Below, piece after piece: positions 45,406-52,381 of a stretch of 64,000 bases of DNA. Location: positions 2,356,001 to 2,420,000 of the forward strand of contig NZ_CP046619.1 in assembly GCF_009755725.1 (NCBI RefSeq), read 5' to 3'. The notes beneath the pieces are model-generated. The model did not search any database. It had not been told where the DNA came from and saw only the letters and a program-made list of their open reading frames with translations. The translations under genes were made by a program, and so were the position numbers. The first letter of the stretch is position 1, and each line of letters opens with the position of its first letter. The DNA is from Diaminobutyricimonas sp. LJ205. GTDB lineage: Bacteria; Actinomycetota; Actinomycetes; Actinomycetales; Microbacteriaceae.

Positions 45406-45470
45406 CCGGCGTGTCGCGATCCGGGACATCCGAAGCTCTCCGGCGTGTCGCGATCCGGGACATCGGAAGC
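45406..45470. repeat. Two direct repeats, 31 bp, period 34 bp
   Basis: The unit CCGGCGTGTCGCGATCCG continuing GGACATC, C or G, GAAGC occurs at 45406-45436 and 45440-45470 with a single mismatch. It lies 61 bp upstream of the MFS gene start at 45531. Either tandem operator sites or a recent duplication. Confidence 0.8.
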
Positions 45471-45530
45471 GTCCCTGTGGCTGCCTGCGCCGCCGACCCA
45501 CGCTCCGCGGAACCATAGACTGGTGACCTT

Positions 45531-46739
45531 GTGAGCAGTTACATGAGCATCTTGCGGACGCCTGGCGTGGCGCGCATTATTTCTGCCCAGCTGCTCGCCC
45601 GTTTTCCCAGCGGGATGCTCTCGCTCGCGTTCCTGCTTCATATCGAGCAGGTTCTCGGCTCGTACGGTGCCGCCGGGTTGGTGCTCGCCGCCACCAGCGT
45701 CGGGCAGGCCGTGGCCGGCCCGCTCACCAGCCGGTGGATGGGCCGGTGGGGAATGCGTCCGGTGATCACGCTCACGCTACTGATCAGCCTGACCTCGATG
45801 CTCACCATCGCGCTGGTCGAAATGTCGCTCGGGCTGTACATGCTGGTGGGTCTCATCTGCGGCCTGAGCAACCCGCCGATCCAGCCGGCAGTGCGCACCA
45901 TCTACCCGAAGCTGGTCAACTCCAGGCAGCTGACGCCGTTGTTCTCGCTGGATGCCTCGGCGCAGGAGATCATCTGGGTGATCGGCCCGGTCGTCACCAC
46001 GTTCATCGCGGTGCAGGTCTCCACGGTCCTCGCCATCCTGACCGCGGCGGTGTTCCTGGTCGCCGGCGGGGCGTGGTTCCTCTCCTCCCCCGAAGTCGGA
46101 CGGGTCCGCATCCCGCGCAGCAAGCGCGCGCTGGGCAAGGTGCTCACCCGCAAGCCCGTGCTTCTCGCCACGATCGTCGGCTTCTTCATGGTCGGCGCAA
46201 CGGCCGCCGTCGAGGCAAGCGTCGTCGCGGTCTACGGCCATGGCGGCCCGGAGGCCGGCATCATCCTGGCGATCTGGGCGGTCGGCTCACTCGCCGGTGG
46301 TCTGGCCTTCGGACACATTCCGGTCGGCCCGTGGGCGCTGGCCCGACGCACCTTCATCGTCTTCGTCGGCATCGCGATCGCCGGCTTCTTCCTCGACTTC
46401 TGGTGGCTGTCGTTCGCCCTGCTCATCTCGGGCATCGGCCTCGCCCCGGCGCTCGCGGTGATGTTCGGGATCGTCTCGGCCAGCGTAAAGTTCAGCGACA
46501 CCGCCGAGGCGTACGGCTGGGTCGGTACCGGCCAGCTGATCGGCGCAGCCTTGGGCTCGGCGATTGCCGGCTTCGCGATCGATTCCGGCGGTGCGAGCGG
46601 TGGGTTCATCGCCGCAGGAGTGCTCGCCGGGCTGACGTTCCTGGCCGCGCTGCTCGGCAAGCCGTGGCATCCGGATCTCCGCGGCCGGGACGCCAGCCCG
46701 ATGCCCGACACCGAACCCGTGCCGGTGCAGCCGAGCTAG
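45531..46739 (+). CDS. MFS transporter
   Basis: A 402-residue major facilitator with twelve predicted helices. The N-terminal half starts LRTPGVARIISAQLLARFPSG, and the TM2-3 loop is SRWMGRWGMRPVIT in place of a strict motif A. The second half contains a GILAIWAVGSLAGGLAFG-like helix pair and a long acidic tail MPDTEPVPVQPS. Relatives are uncharacterised actinobacterial MFS proteins, possibly exporters. Start GTG 45531 lies 7 bp after GGTGACCTT. The last 40 bp of the gene are duplicated at 47217-47262. Confidence 0.9.
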   Translation: MSSYMSILRTPGVARIISAQLLARFPSGMLSLAFLLHIEQVLGSYGAAGLVLAATSVGQAVAGPLTSRWMGRWGMRPVITLTLLISLTSMLTIALVEMSLGLYMLVGLICGLSNPPIQPAVRTIYPKLVNSRQLTPLFSLDASAQEIIWVIGPVVTTFIAVQVSTVLAILTAAVFLVAGGAWFLSSPEVGRVRIPRSKRALGKVLTRKPVLLATIVGFFMVGATAAVEASVVAVYGHGGPEAGIILAIWAVGSLAGGLAFGHIPVGPWALARRTFIVFVGIAIAGFFLDFWWLSFALLISGIGLAPALAVMFGIVSASVKFSDTAEAYGWVGTGQLIGAALGSAIAGFAIDSGGASGGFIAAGVLAGLTFLAALLGKPWHPDLRGRDASPMPDTEPVPVQPS

Positions 46740-47295
46740 GACTCGATCGCGGCATCCCGGCGCACCGCCCCCAGCGAACCGCGCGGGGTTTCTCACACCA
46801 CGCGGTGCTACGTAACGCTGCATTGTCAATGAAATCCCGCATTGTTCTCAAGCGTCCACCCCGCCGTATTGCTCTCCGCGCACGCGGCTCAAAGTGACAG
46901 GGTCTGGCGTGCCTCACATCGTGCGCTGCTCGAAGTTGCCGACGCGGGTGAACGTTCAGGCGCGTAAGCAACATTTGGCCGCGCATCCGGAAGCGCGCAA
47001 CGGATGCTGCAACTTCCAGCCGCGCGCGCTGTCAAAAGTGGCAGCATCCGGAACCGCGCGGCGATTCATGGCGCAAAGCCGTGGTTTCAACGTCACCCGT
47101 CTGCCCTCAAAACAGCGCGGTGTTTGATCAACCATGCGGTGGTTCAAACAGCCGCGCTGTTTACGAAACTCCGCGGTGTTCGGGAGGCTCCACGAAAGTG
47201 TGGGGTGCGCCAACGCGATGCCCGACACCGAACGGGTGCCGGTGCCGGTGCAGCCGAGCTAGAGGTTTCGCCGCCACTGGTCGCGGGTGCCGCCG
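46740..47295. other. 556-bp non-coding stretch with ~19-bp imperfect dyads
   Basis: No convincing gene is present between two convergent MFS genes. At both ends there are rows of short imperfect palindromes sharing AAaCanCGCGGTGtTT: centres near 46784, 46802, 46821 and 46839, and again near 47059, 47081, 47118, 47137, 47154 and 47173. Clear units are AAACAGCGCGGTGTTT (47110-47125), AACCATGCGGTGGTT (47130-47144) and AAACAGCCGCGCTGTTT (47146-47162). Spacing is about 18-20 bp. The stretch closes with a copy of the MFS gene 3' end. It may be a decayed tandem repeat or an array of protein-binding sites. Confidence 0.65.
47217..47262 (+). repeat. Duplicate of the 3' end of the upstream MFS gene
   Basis: Bases 47217-47262 repeat 46700-46739, the last 13 codons of the MFS gene, with one two-base change and a six-base GTGCCG insertion. 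Both copies end CAGCCGAGCTAG. The copies flank the ~477-bp dyad-rich stretch, like direct repeats left by an insertion or slippage event. Confidence 0.85.
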
Positions 47296-48582
47296 CTACT
47301 CCTCGCGCACGGGAAGTCCGGCGGGGGTCGGAGCCGCGTCGCCGTTGTCGACATCCTCGGGGTTGGGCAGCCGGGCGACGAAGCGGAAGTACAGCAACGC
47401 GGCGAGGGTGGCGCAGCCGCCGCCGACGATCAGCGGCATGGTGAGGTCGATCCGGCCGAGTAAGCCACCGATCAGCGAGCCGAGCGGCATGGTCCCCCAG
47501 AGCAGGGTCCGCCAGGTGCCGTGCACCCGGCCGAGCAGCCGGCTCGGGATCACACTCTGCCGCAGCGACATCATCAGCACGTTCCAGATCGTGACCGTGG
47601 CCGACGACAGCGCCAGCATCACACCGGCGACCCAGACATCGGGCCAGAGGCCGGCGAGCAGGATGGTCACACCGCAGCCGACGTTCACGATGGCCATCGT
47701 CATCCCGGTGCCGAACCGCTCCTTGAGCGGACCGACCACCATGCTGCCGAGGATGCCGCCAACCGCGCCGGCCAGCATGAACACCCCGAACCAGGCCTCG
47801 GTGATGCCGAGGCGCTCGAGCACGAACAGCACCCAGATTGAGACGCCCGCCGAGAAGCAGATGCCGATGAACGTGCTGAGGAACCACAGGGTCCGCAGCA
47901 TCCGGTTGGCCATGATGAAGCGGTAGCCGTCCACGAACTGCCGGTACCAGGGCACTCGCGGCGCGTCGTCCGGATTGGTGCGGTGCGCACCGGCGGCGGC
48001 AGCGGGCAGGAACAGCGCGAGAACCAGGGCAACACCGAACACCACGGCGTTCACGCCGAGCGGGATGAGCACCGACACCGCGAACAGCACCGAGGTGAAC
48101 GGCGCCGCAATGAAGTTCTGCACGACGAGCTCGCCTGCCTCGATGCGGGAGTTCGCCCGATGCAGGTTCGCCTTCGGCACGACCGACGGGACGACCGCGC
48201 GAATCGCGCCGTCGTACACGGTCTCGAAGACGCCGTAGATGAAGATGACGAGGTACAGCCACCAGATGGTGAGCGTCCCGGTGGCGGCCAGGACGACCAG
48301 GCCAGCAGCGAGCAGGGTACGCACTCCACTCGCGATCGCGAGGGCGTGCCGGCGGTCGATCCGGTCGATGAGGATGCCAGCCGGGATGGCGAAGAACAGC
48401 CATGGCAACAACGCGAGCGCGGCGACGCCCGAGATCAGCAGCGGGTCGTCGGTAAGTCGCACGGCAAGAAGAGGTGCGGCGATCCGGTAGATCCCGTCGC
48501 CGAGACTCGACGACAGGTTGGCCGTGAAGATGTTGCCGAACGCCCGGCCGAGTCCGTCTTTCTTGCTCCGTTGCACTTGCAT
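47296..48582 (-). CDS. MFS transporter (enterobactin-exporter-like MFS)
   Basis: A 428-residue major facilitator with twelve helices. The start region reads GRAFGNIFTANLSSSLGDGIYR and motif A is AGILIDRIDRRHALAIA after TM2. Central motifs such as RANSRIEAGELVVQNFIAAPF and the second motif A-like VGPLKERFG match the MFS_3/EntS-like group of actinobacterial exporters. The start at 48582 is uncertain (others at 48624 and 48672); none has a strong ribosome-binding site. The substrate is unknown. A 64-bp palindrome lies upstream at 48631. Confidence 0.9.
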   Translation of the reverse strand: MQVQRSKKDGLGRAFGNIFTANLSSSLGDGIYRIAAPLLAVRLTDDPLLISGVAALALLPWLFFAIPAGILIDRIDRRHALAIASGVRTLLAAGLVVLAATGTLTIWWLYLVIFIYGVFETVYDGAIRAVVPSVVPKANLHRANSRIEAGELVVQNFIAAPFTSVLFAVSVLIPLGVNAVVFGVALVLALFLPAAAAGAHRTNPDDAPRVPWYRQFVDGYRFIMANRMLRTLWFLSTFIGICFSAGVSIWVLFVLERLGITEAWFGVFMLAGAVGGILGSMVVGPLKERFGTGMTMAIVNVGCGVTILLAGLWPDVWVAGVMLALSSATVTIWNVLMMSLRQSVIPSRLLGRVHGTWRTLLWGTMPLGSLIGGLLGRIDLTMPLIVGGGCATLAALLYFRFVARLPNPEDVDNGDAAPTPAGLPVREE

Positions 48583-48630
48583 CAGCCTAGTCAAAAGGTG
48601 AGTCCGTTCCGGGAAGGCGGACATCCGGCT

Positions 48631-48694
48631 TCTGTGCCTCGTTGGTACGTCTGTGCCAGTTCGAGCAGACACTCACGTACCAAGCAGGCACAGA
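48631..48694. repeat. 64-bp inverted repeat between MFS and alpha/beta hydrolase genes
   Basis: Twenty-base arms (TCTGTGCCTCGTTGGTACGT and its partner ACGTACCAAGCAGGCACAGA) pair except for a central two-base CG/GC mismatch, around a 24-base loop. It lies 31 bp after the hydrolase stop, so could terminate that transcript. The plan (long arms with a central internal mismatch) recalls the 14796 and 14890 elements, but the sequence differs. Confidence 0.75.
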
Positions 48695-48725
48695 CGTCGG
48701 TGCCAACAGACCGCGCACGGCGGGC

Positions 48726-49511
48726 TCAGCCGACCGCCGCGTTCACCACTCGTGCGAGCCGCCGCCGGATGACATGGTCGTTCGCCTCGACCTTGTGCGT
48801 GGTCACGTGCCGCATCTGCTCGACGATGCGCAGGCCACCTGGCGTCAGGAACGGATCGAGGGTGCCGTACACGATCTGGACCGGCACCTGCGCGGCCGCG
48901 ATATCGCTGATGCTGGTCTGCGACTCGATGGCGTTCTCCAGCGTGTTCACGAACGCCACCCAGTTGCGCTCGGACACGTCCAGCACGTTCTTGATGGGAG
49001 ACAGCCGACCGAGTTGGGCAGCGGTACGGATGGTGAAGTCCTTGTTTTCGCGCAGGTACTCGTACATCTTCATATAGAGGCCCATCGCTGCCCGGTCCCG
49101 CGGGTCGGACACCGCGGTCGGCGGCACGTAGATCGGCGGCGCGACGAGCACCAGTTTGGTGAGGTTCTTCTTGCGCACGGCGGCATAGCGGGCGGCGATC
49201 AGGCTGCCGAGCGAGTGTCCGACGAGGACGAACGGATGCTTCAGCTTCAGTGAGCGGATCGTGCGATCCAGCGCCTGGAAGTGCTCCTCCATGGTGTAGT
49301 TCGCGCCGGCGGGCGACGGCGATTCCCCGAAACCGAGCACGTCGATCGAGATCACCCGGCGCCGCTCCGCGAGCATCGGAACCAGGTACTCGAAAGTGAC
49401 CGAGGAAGACGCGATACCGTGCACGAGGATCACGACGGGACCATGGCCCTCGTCGCGAGCGATGTGCAGCAGCGGAGCCTTCGGCCTGCTGAGCCTGTCG
49501 AACCAACCCAC
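48726..49511 (-). CDS. Alpha/beta hydrolase
   Basis: A 261-residue soluble alpha/beta hydrolase. Oxyanion motif VILVHGIASSS, nucleophile elbow LVGHSLGSLIA (Ser about residue 99), acid in VYGTLDPFLTP and His in EANDHVIRRR. Such enzymes hydrolyse esters or related bonds; the substrate is unknown. Start GTG 49511 gives MGWFDRLSRPKAP; codons 4-8 coincide with the sequence TTCGACAGGCTCAGC, a widely repeated actinobacterial intergenic word, so the N-terminus may derive from a repeat. No signal peptide. Confidence 0.9.
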   Translation of the reverse strand: MGWFDRLSRPKAPLLHIARDEGHGPVVILVHGIASSSVTFEYLVPMLAERRRVISIDVLGFGESPSPAGANYTMEEHFQALDRTIRSLKLKHPFVLVGHSLGSLIAARYAAVRKKNLTKLVLVAPPIYVPPTAVSDPRDRAAMGLYMKMYEYLRENKDFTIRTAAQLGRLSPIKNVLDVSERNWVAFVNTLENAIESQTSISDIAAAQVPVQIVYGTLDPFLTPGGLRIVEQMRHVTTHKVEANDHVIRRRLARVVNAAVG

Positions 49512-49626
49512 GGTCCCCGATTATGGCAGTCCGGTATCGGCGGCCGACGACCGTCCGCGCCCTGACGCTCGAATCGTGACAATCGTTGGGTAGTGCTCAG
49601 CGTTATCCGCGCCCTACCTTGGTGGA

Positions 49627-50511
49627 ATGAGGCGAGTACTGGTTGCGGCGGCCGTGCTGATCGGAGCACTGAGTCTGAGCGGCTGCGTTGCCAGCCCGAT
49701 GAACGGCAGCGGTTCAGACTCGGGCGGGGTGACATCCGAGGAATTCGCGCCGGGCGTGCCCGCTCCCGACGGTCCAGTGCGGGACAGCGACGGGTCCACC
49801 GTCGACCAGTCCGCGCGCGATCGCGAGATCATCATGACCGGCCAGATGACGGTGGTCGTCGACGAGCCGACGGATGCCGCGGACGAAGCCACCGACATCG
49901 TCGAGGCCGCCGACGGGCGCATCGACAGCCGCACCGAACGAGCCGCCACCGAGCAGAACCGCGGCAGCGCCACTCTCCTGATGCGGATCCCCGCCGACCG
50001 GCTGACGGCGGTGCTCGAGGACATCGAGGCGCTCGGCGATCCGCGGGAGACCTCGATCTCGAGCGAGGACGTGACCGTCGTCACCCAGGACCTCGATGCC
50101 CGGATCACTGCGCTCCAGGCATCCGTCGACCGGCTGCTGGCGCTGATGGCCACCGCGACCGACACCAGCACCCTGATCGAGGTCGAGCAGGCGCTGTCCA
50201 GCCGGCAGGCGGAACTGGAGAGCCTGCAGTCGCAGCGCCGGTACTACTCCGACCAGGTCGCGCTCGCGACCATCACCCTGAACCTGGTCTCCGAGCAGGA
50301 GGCCGTGCCCGAGCAGCCGGACACGTTCCTCTCGGGTCTGATCGCCGGCTGGGAAGCGCTCGTCGGCTTCTTCGGCGGACTGCTGGTGCTGGCCGGAGTG
50401 CTGCTGCCGTGGCTGGTCGTGCTCGGTGTGCTCGCCCTGCTGGTGATCTTCATCGTGCGGACGACCCGGCGGCGCACGGTGGCATCAACGCCCGTGGAGA
50501 ACGTCGAGTAG
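49627..50511 (+). CDS. DUF4349 lipoprotein with C-terminal membrane helix
   Basis: A 294-residue envelope protein. Signal MRRVLVAAAVLIGALSLSGC with lipobox LSGC (Cys at residue 20). After a Gly/Ser/Pro linker comes the DUF4349 domain: DREIIMTGQMTVVVDEP, ATLLMRIPADRLTAVLEDIEAL and a coiled coil DARITALQASVDRLLALM continuing EVEQALSSRQAELESLQSQ. A transmembrane helix (LVLAGVLLPWLVVLGVLALLVIF) and a basic tail end the protein. The role is unknown. Its end overlaps the convergent DUF488 gene by 27 bp. Confidence 0.92.
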   Translation: MRRVLVAAAVLIGALSLSGCVASPMNGSGSDSGGVTSEEFAPGVPAPDGPVRDSDGSTVDQSARDREIIMTGQMTVVVDEPTDAADEATDIVEAADGRIDSRTERAATEQNRGSATLLMRIPADRLTAVLEDIEALGDPRETSISSEDVTVVTQDLDARITALQASVDRLLALMATATDTSTLIEVEQALSSRQAELESLQSQRRYYSDQVALATITLNLVSEQEAVPEQPDTFLSGLIAGWEALVGFFGGLLVLAGVLLPWLVVLGVLALLVIFIVRTTRRRTVASTPVENVE

Positions 50512-50832
50512 CACCCGCGCGTGGTTGACCACCGGGTCTTTCGCGCCGTAGAGCAGGGTCAGCGTCGGGTGCTCGCGCGTGAGCCGCTCAAGCTCGGCGA
50601 CCGCGGGGTTGTCCTCGAGCTCGGCGCGGTAGCGGGCGGCGAAGTCGTCCCACTGCTCGGGATGGTGATGCCAGTCTTTGCGCAGCTCGGGACTCGGCGC
50701 GACATCCTTCAGCCAGAGGTCGACGGATGCCCGCTCCTTGGTGACTCCGCGGGGCCAGAGCCGGTCGACCAACACCCGGAAACCGTCCGCCTCATCGGCG
50801 TCGTCGTACACGCGTTTCAGCCGCACCGCCAT
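50485..50832 (-). CDS. DUF488 family protein
   Basis: A 115-residue protein of the YeaO-like DUF488 family. Characteristic motifs are VDRLWPRGVTKERASVDLWLKDVAPS in two halves (residues ~22-48), ELRKDWHHHPEQWDDFAARY and LTLLYGAKDPVVNHARVLLD. Function unknown; the family is widespread and small. ATG 50832. Overlaps the DUF4349 gene tail to tail. Confidence 0.92.
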   Translation of the reverse strand: MAVRLKRVYDDADEADGFRVLVDRLWPRGVTKERASVDLWLKDVAPSPELRKDWHHHPEQWDDFAARYRAELEDNPAVAELERLTREHPTLTLLYGAKDPVVNHARVLLDVLHGR

Positions 50833-50911
50833 GGCCTCATCCTGCCAGTACCGCCAGCGCGAATCGAGGGCGCCCCGTCCGGTGGTTGAGGAGCACGAGA
50901 TCTCGGCTCCC

Positions 50912-50954
50912 CACTGATCGAGCTTGTCGAGATCTCGGCGCGCTCGACCAGCGG
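50912..50954. repeat. Interspersed GATCGAGCTTGTCGAGATCTCG repeat, imperfect hairpin
   Basis: CTGATCGAGCTTGTCGAGAT followed by CTCGGCGCGCTCGACCAGCG forms an imperfect inverted pair of the window-wide repeat core. It lies between the ends of the CGNR regulator and the start of the DUF488 gene, both on the minus strand, and may terminate the former. Confidence 0.6.
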
Positions 50955-50967
50955 CAAGAGCAGCTAC

Positions 50968-51588
50968 TCAGCCAGCGGAGAGCGCCGCCATGCGCTTGCG
51001 ATAGGCGCGGGCGGCACGCACTCGCGCGCCGCAAGCGGGAGAGCACCATTCGCGACGCGGGTGATCTTTGAGGTAGAACAGCGGACACCCTGGCGCCTGG
51101 CAGGCACGCAACCGGGCGCGTTGGTCGCCAGTGATCAGGTCGATGGCGTCGGTGGCGAGCGCCGCGAACACCTGCTCCAGCCCCCCGGAGCCGAACTGTT
51201 CCGATCGCAGCCAGCTGCCGTCAACCCCGACGCCTGGCGTGAAAGCAGCCCACCGGGGTGCTGCCTGGGACGCCGCGTTGATCGCTGCAATGTGCGAGGG
51301 ATTCGCTGCAACCCCGTCAACGGCGGCACGCGCCACGCCCCGAGCGGCGGCGCGCAGCGCCTTGAACCGGTCGACGTCGGCGTCCGTTGCGGCGACGGCC
51401 GCGGCATCCGATGCGCCCTTCGCAATCAGCCGCGGTTCAAGCTGTGCGATCCAGGCGTCGAGATCAGCAGCCGAGCGGATGCCGTCCCGCTCTTTCCCGC
51501 GGACGGCGAACCACGTGTTCATCAAGTCCAGCGCGAGGGCTTCGCCGCGGATCGGCGCACCACCCACGTACTCGGTCATGGTTCTCAT
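50968..51588 (-). CDS. CGNR zinc-finger / ABATE domain regulator
   Basis: A 206-residue protein. The N-terminal ABATE-like domain starts GEALALDLMNTWFAVRGKERDG. The C-terminal zinc finger has Cys at CQAPGCPLFYLKDHPRREWCSPACGARVRAARAYRK-type spacing: RACQAPGCPLFYLKD, then REWCSPACGARVRAARAY. The naming motif CGNR reads CGAR here. The family is thought to be transcriptional regulators, sometimes stress-induced. It is divergent from the AhpD-like gene 93 bp away, its likely target. Starts at 51588 and 51579 are both possible. Confidence 0.85.
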   Translation of the reverse strand: MRTMTEYVGGAPIRGEALALDLMNTWFAVRGKERDGIRSAADLDAWIAQLEPRLIAKGASDAAAVAATDADVDRFKALRAAARGVARAAVDGVAANPSHIAAINAASQAAPRWAAFTPGVGVDGSWLRSEQFGSGGLEQVFAALATDAIDLITGDQRARLRACQAPGCPLFYLKDHPRREWCSPACGARVRAARAYRKRMAALSAG

Positions 51589-51680
51589 GGTAACACCGGC
51601 TTGCAACCGATAGAAAAGTGTGGTCTGGTTGATCTCACGGTTCAAATATGACCTAACCGTTAGAACTACTTGGAGGATCC

Positions 51681-52241
51681 ATGACTCGCATCGCCACCGT
51701 TGACCCCGCCGCCGCTACCGGCTCCGCCGCTCCCATGCTCGAAGCCGTGCAGAAGGGGATGGGCATGGTGCCGAACATGGCACAGGCGATGGCGACCGCT
51801 CCCGCCGTGCTCAAGGGATACCTCGGCCTGAACGCCGCGCTGAGCGGTGGCGTGCTGTCGGCCGCCACGCGTGAGAGCCTGGCGCTCGCCATCGGCGAGC
51901 AGAACGAGTGCTCGTACTGCCTGTCCGCGCACACCCAGACCGCGCCGGGCGCCGGCCTGAGCACCGCCGACATCAATGCCGCCCGCCGCGGTGAGTCGAG
52001 TGACCCGAAGATCCAGGGTGCCTTGACGTTCGCCCGCGCCGTGAACGCGGGACGCGGCGAGGTGTCCGAGGCGGATGTCGCCGCCGCACGGGCTGCGGGA
52101 CTGTCCGACGCCGAGCTGGCCGAGGTCGTCGGTGCGGTTGGGCTCAACACCCTGACCAACTTCTTCAACAAGGCAATGGCGACCGATATCGAGTTCCCGG
52201 TCGTCACCCCGGGTGAGTTCACCGAGGATGCCGCGGCGTAA
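51681..52241 (+). CDS. AhpD-like carboxymuconolactone decarboxylase family protein (peroxidase-related)
   Basis: A 186-residue AhpD-fold protein. The redox motif is EQNECSYCLSAHT (Glu, CSYC and His of the EX7CX2CX3H proton relay), about residues 74-86. Such proteins reduce peroxides or act as antioxidant partners. The C-terminal half has a second helical copy, AEVVGAVGLNTLTNFFNKAM. ATG 51681 follows GGAGGATCC, a strong ribosome-binding site. A perfect hairpin terminates it at 52247. The divergent CGNR gene may regulate it. Confidence 0.92.
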   Translation: MTRIATVDPAAATGSAAPMLEAVQKGMGMVPNMAQAMATAPAVLKGYLGLNAALSGGVLSAATRESLALAIGEQNECSYCLSAHTQTAPGAGLSTADINAARRGESSDPKIQGALTFARAVNAGRGEVSEADVAAARAAGLSDAELAEVVGAVGLNTLTNFFNKAMATDIEFPVVTPGEFTEDAAA

Positions 52242-52246
52242 TCTGC

Positions 52247-52290
52247 TCGCTGATCGAGCTTGTCGAGATCTCGGCAAGCTCGATCAGCGA
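52247..52290 (+). terminator. Perfect 16-bp stem hairpin built from interspersed repeats
   Basis: TCGCTGATCGAGCTTG and CAAGCTCGATCAGCGA are exact reverse complements around a 12-base loop that itself contains CGAGATCTCG. It starts 5 bp after the AhpD-like stop. It is two copies of the window's repeat core in inverted orientation, serving as a terminator. Confidence 0.75.
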
Positions 52291-52381
52291 AGAGCTCCAG
52301 CGGCGGCGAGCGTTGCACCCGCGCGGCATCCGTTAGATACTGCGACGAGGTGCCGCCCGAGGCGCCGAGGAGTCCGAGGCC

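Noticed and set aside
46894-47444. Several 70-150 codon frames in the gap between the convergent MFS genes
   Set aside because: They are rich in Arg, Cys and Pro, have no ribosome-binding sites, cross the dyad array and even the coding part of the next MFS gene. I treat the stretch as non-coding.
51637-51660. ACGGTT...AACCGT dyad between the CGNR gene and the AhpD-like gene as an operator
   Set aside because: Arms are only six bases with a 12-base gap, which is within chance for this region; noted but not called.
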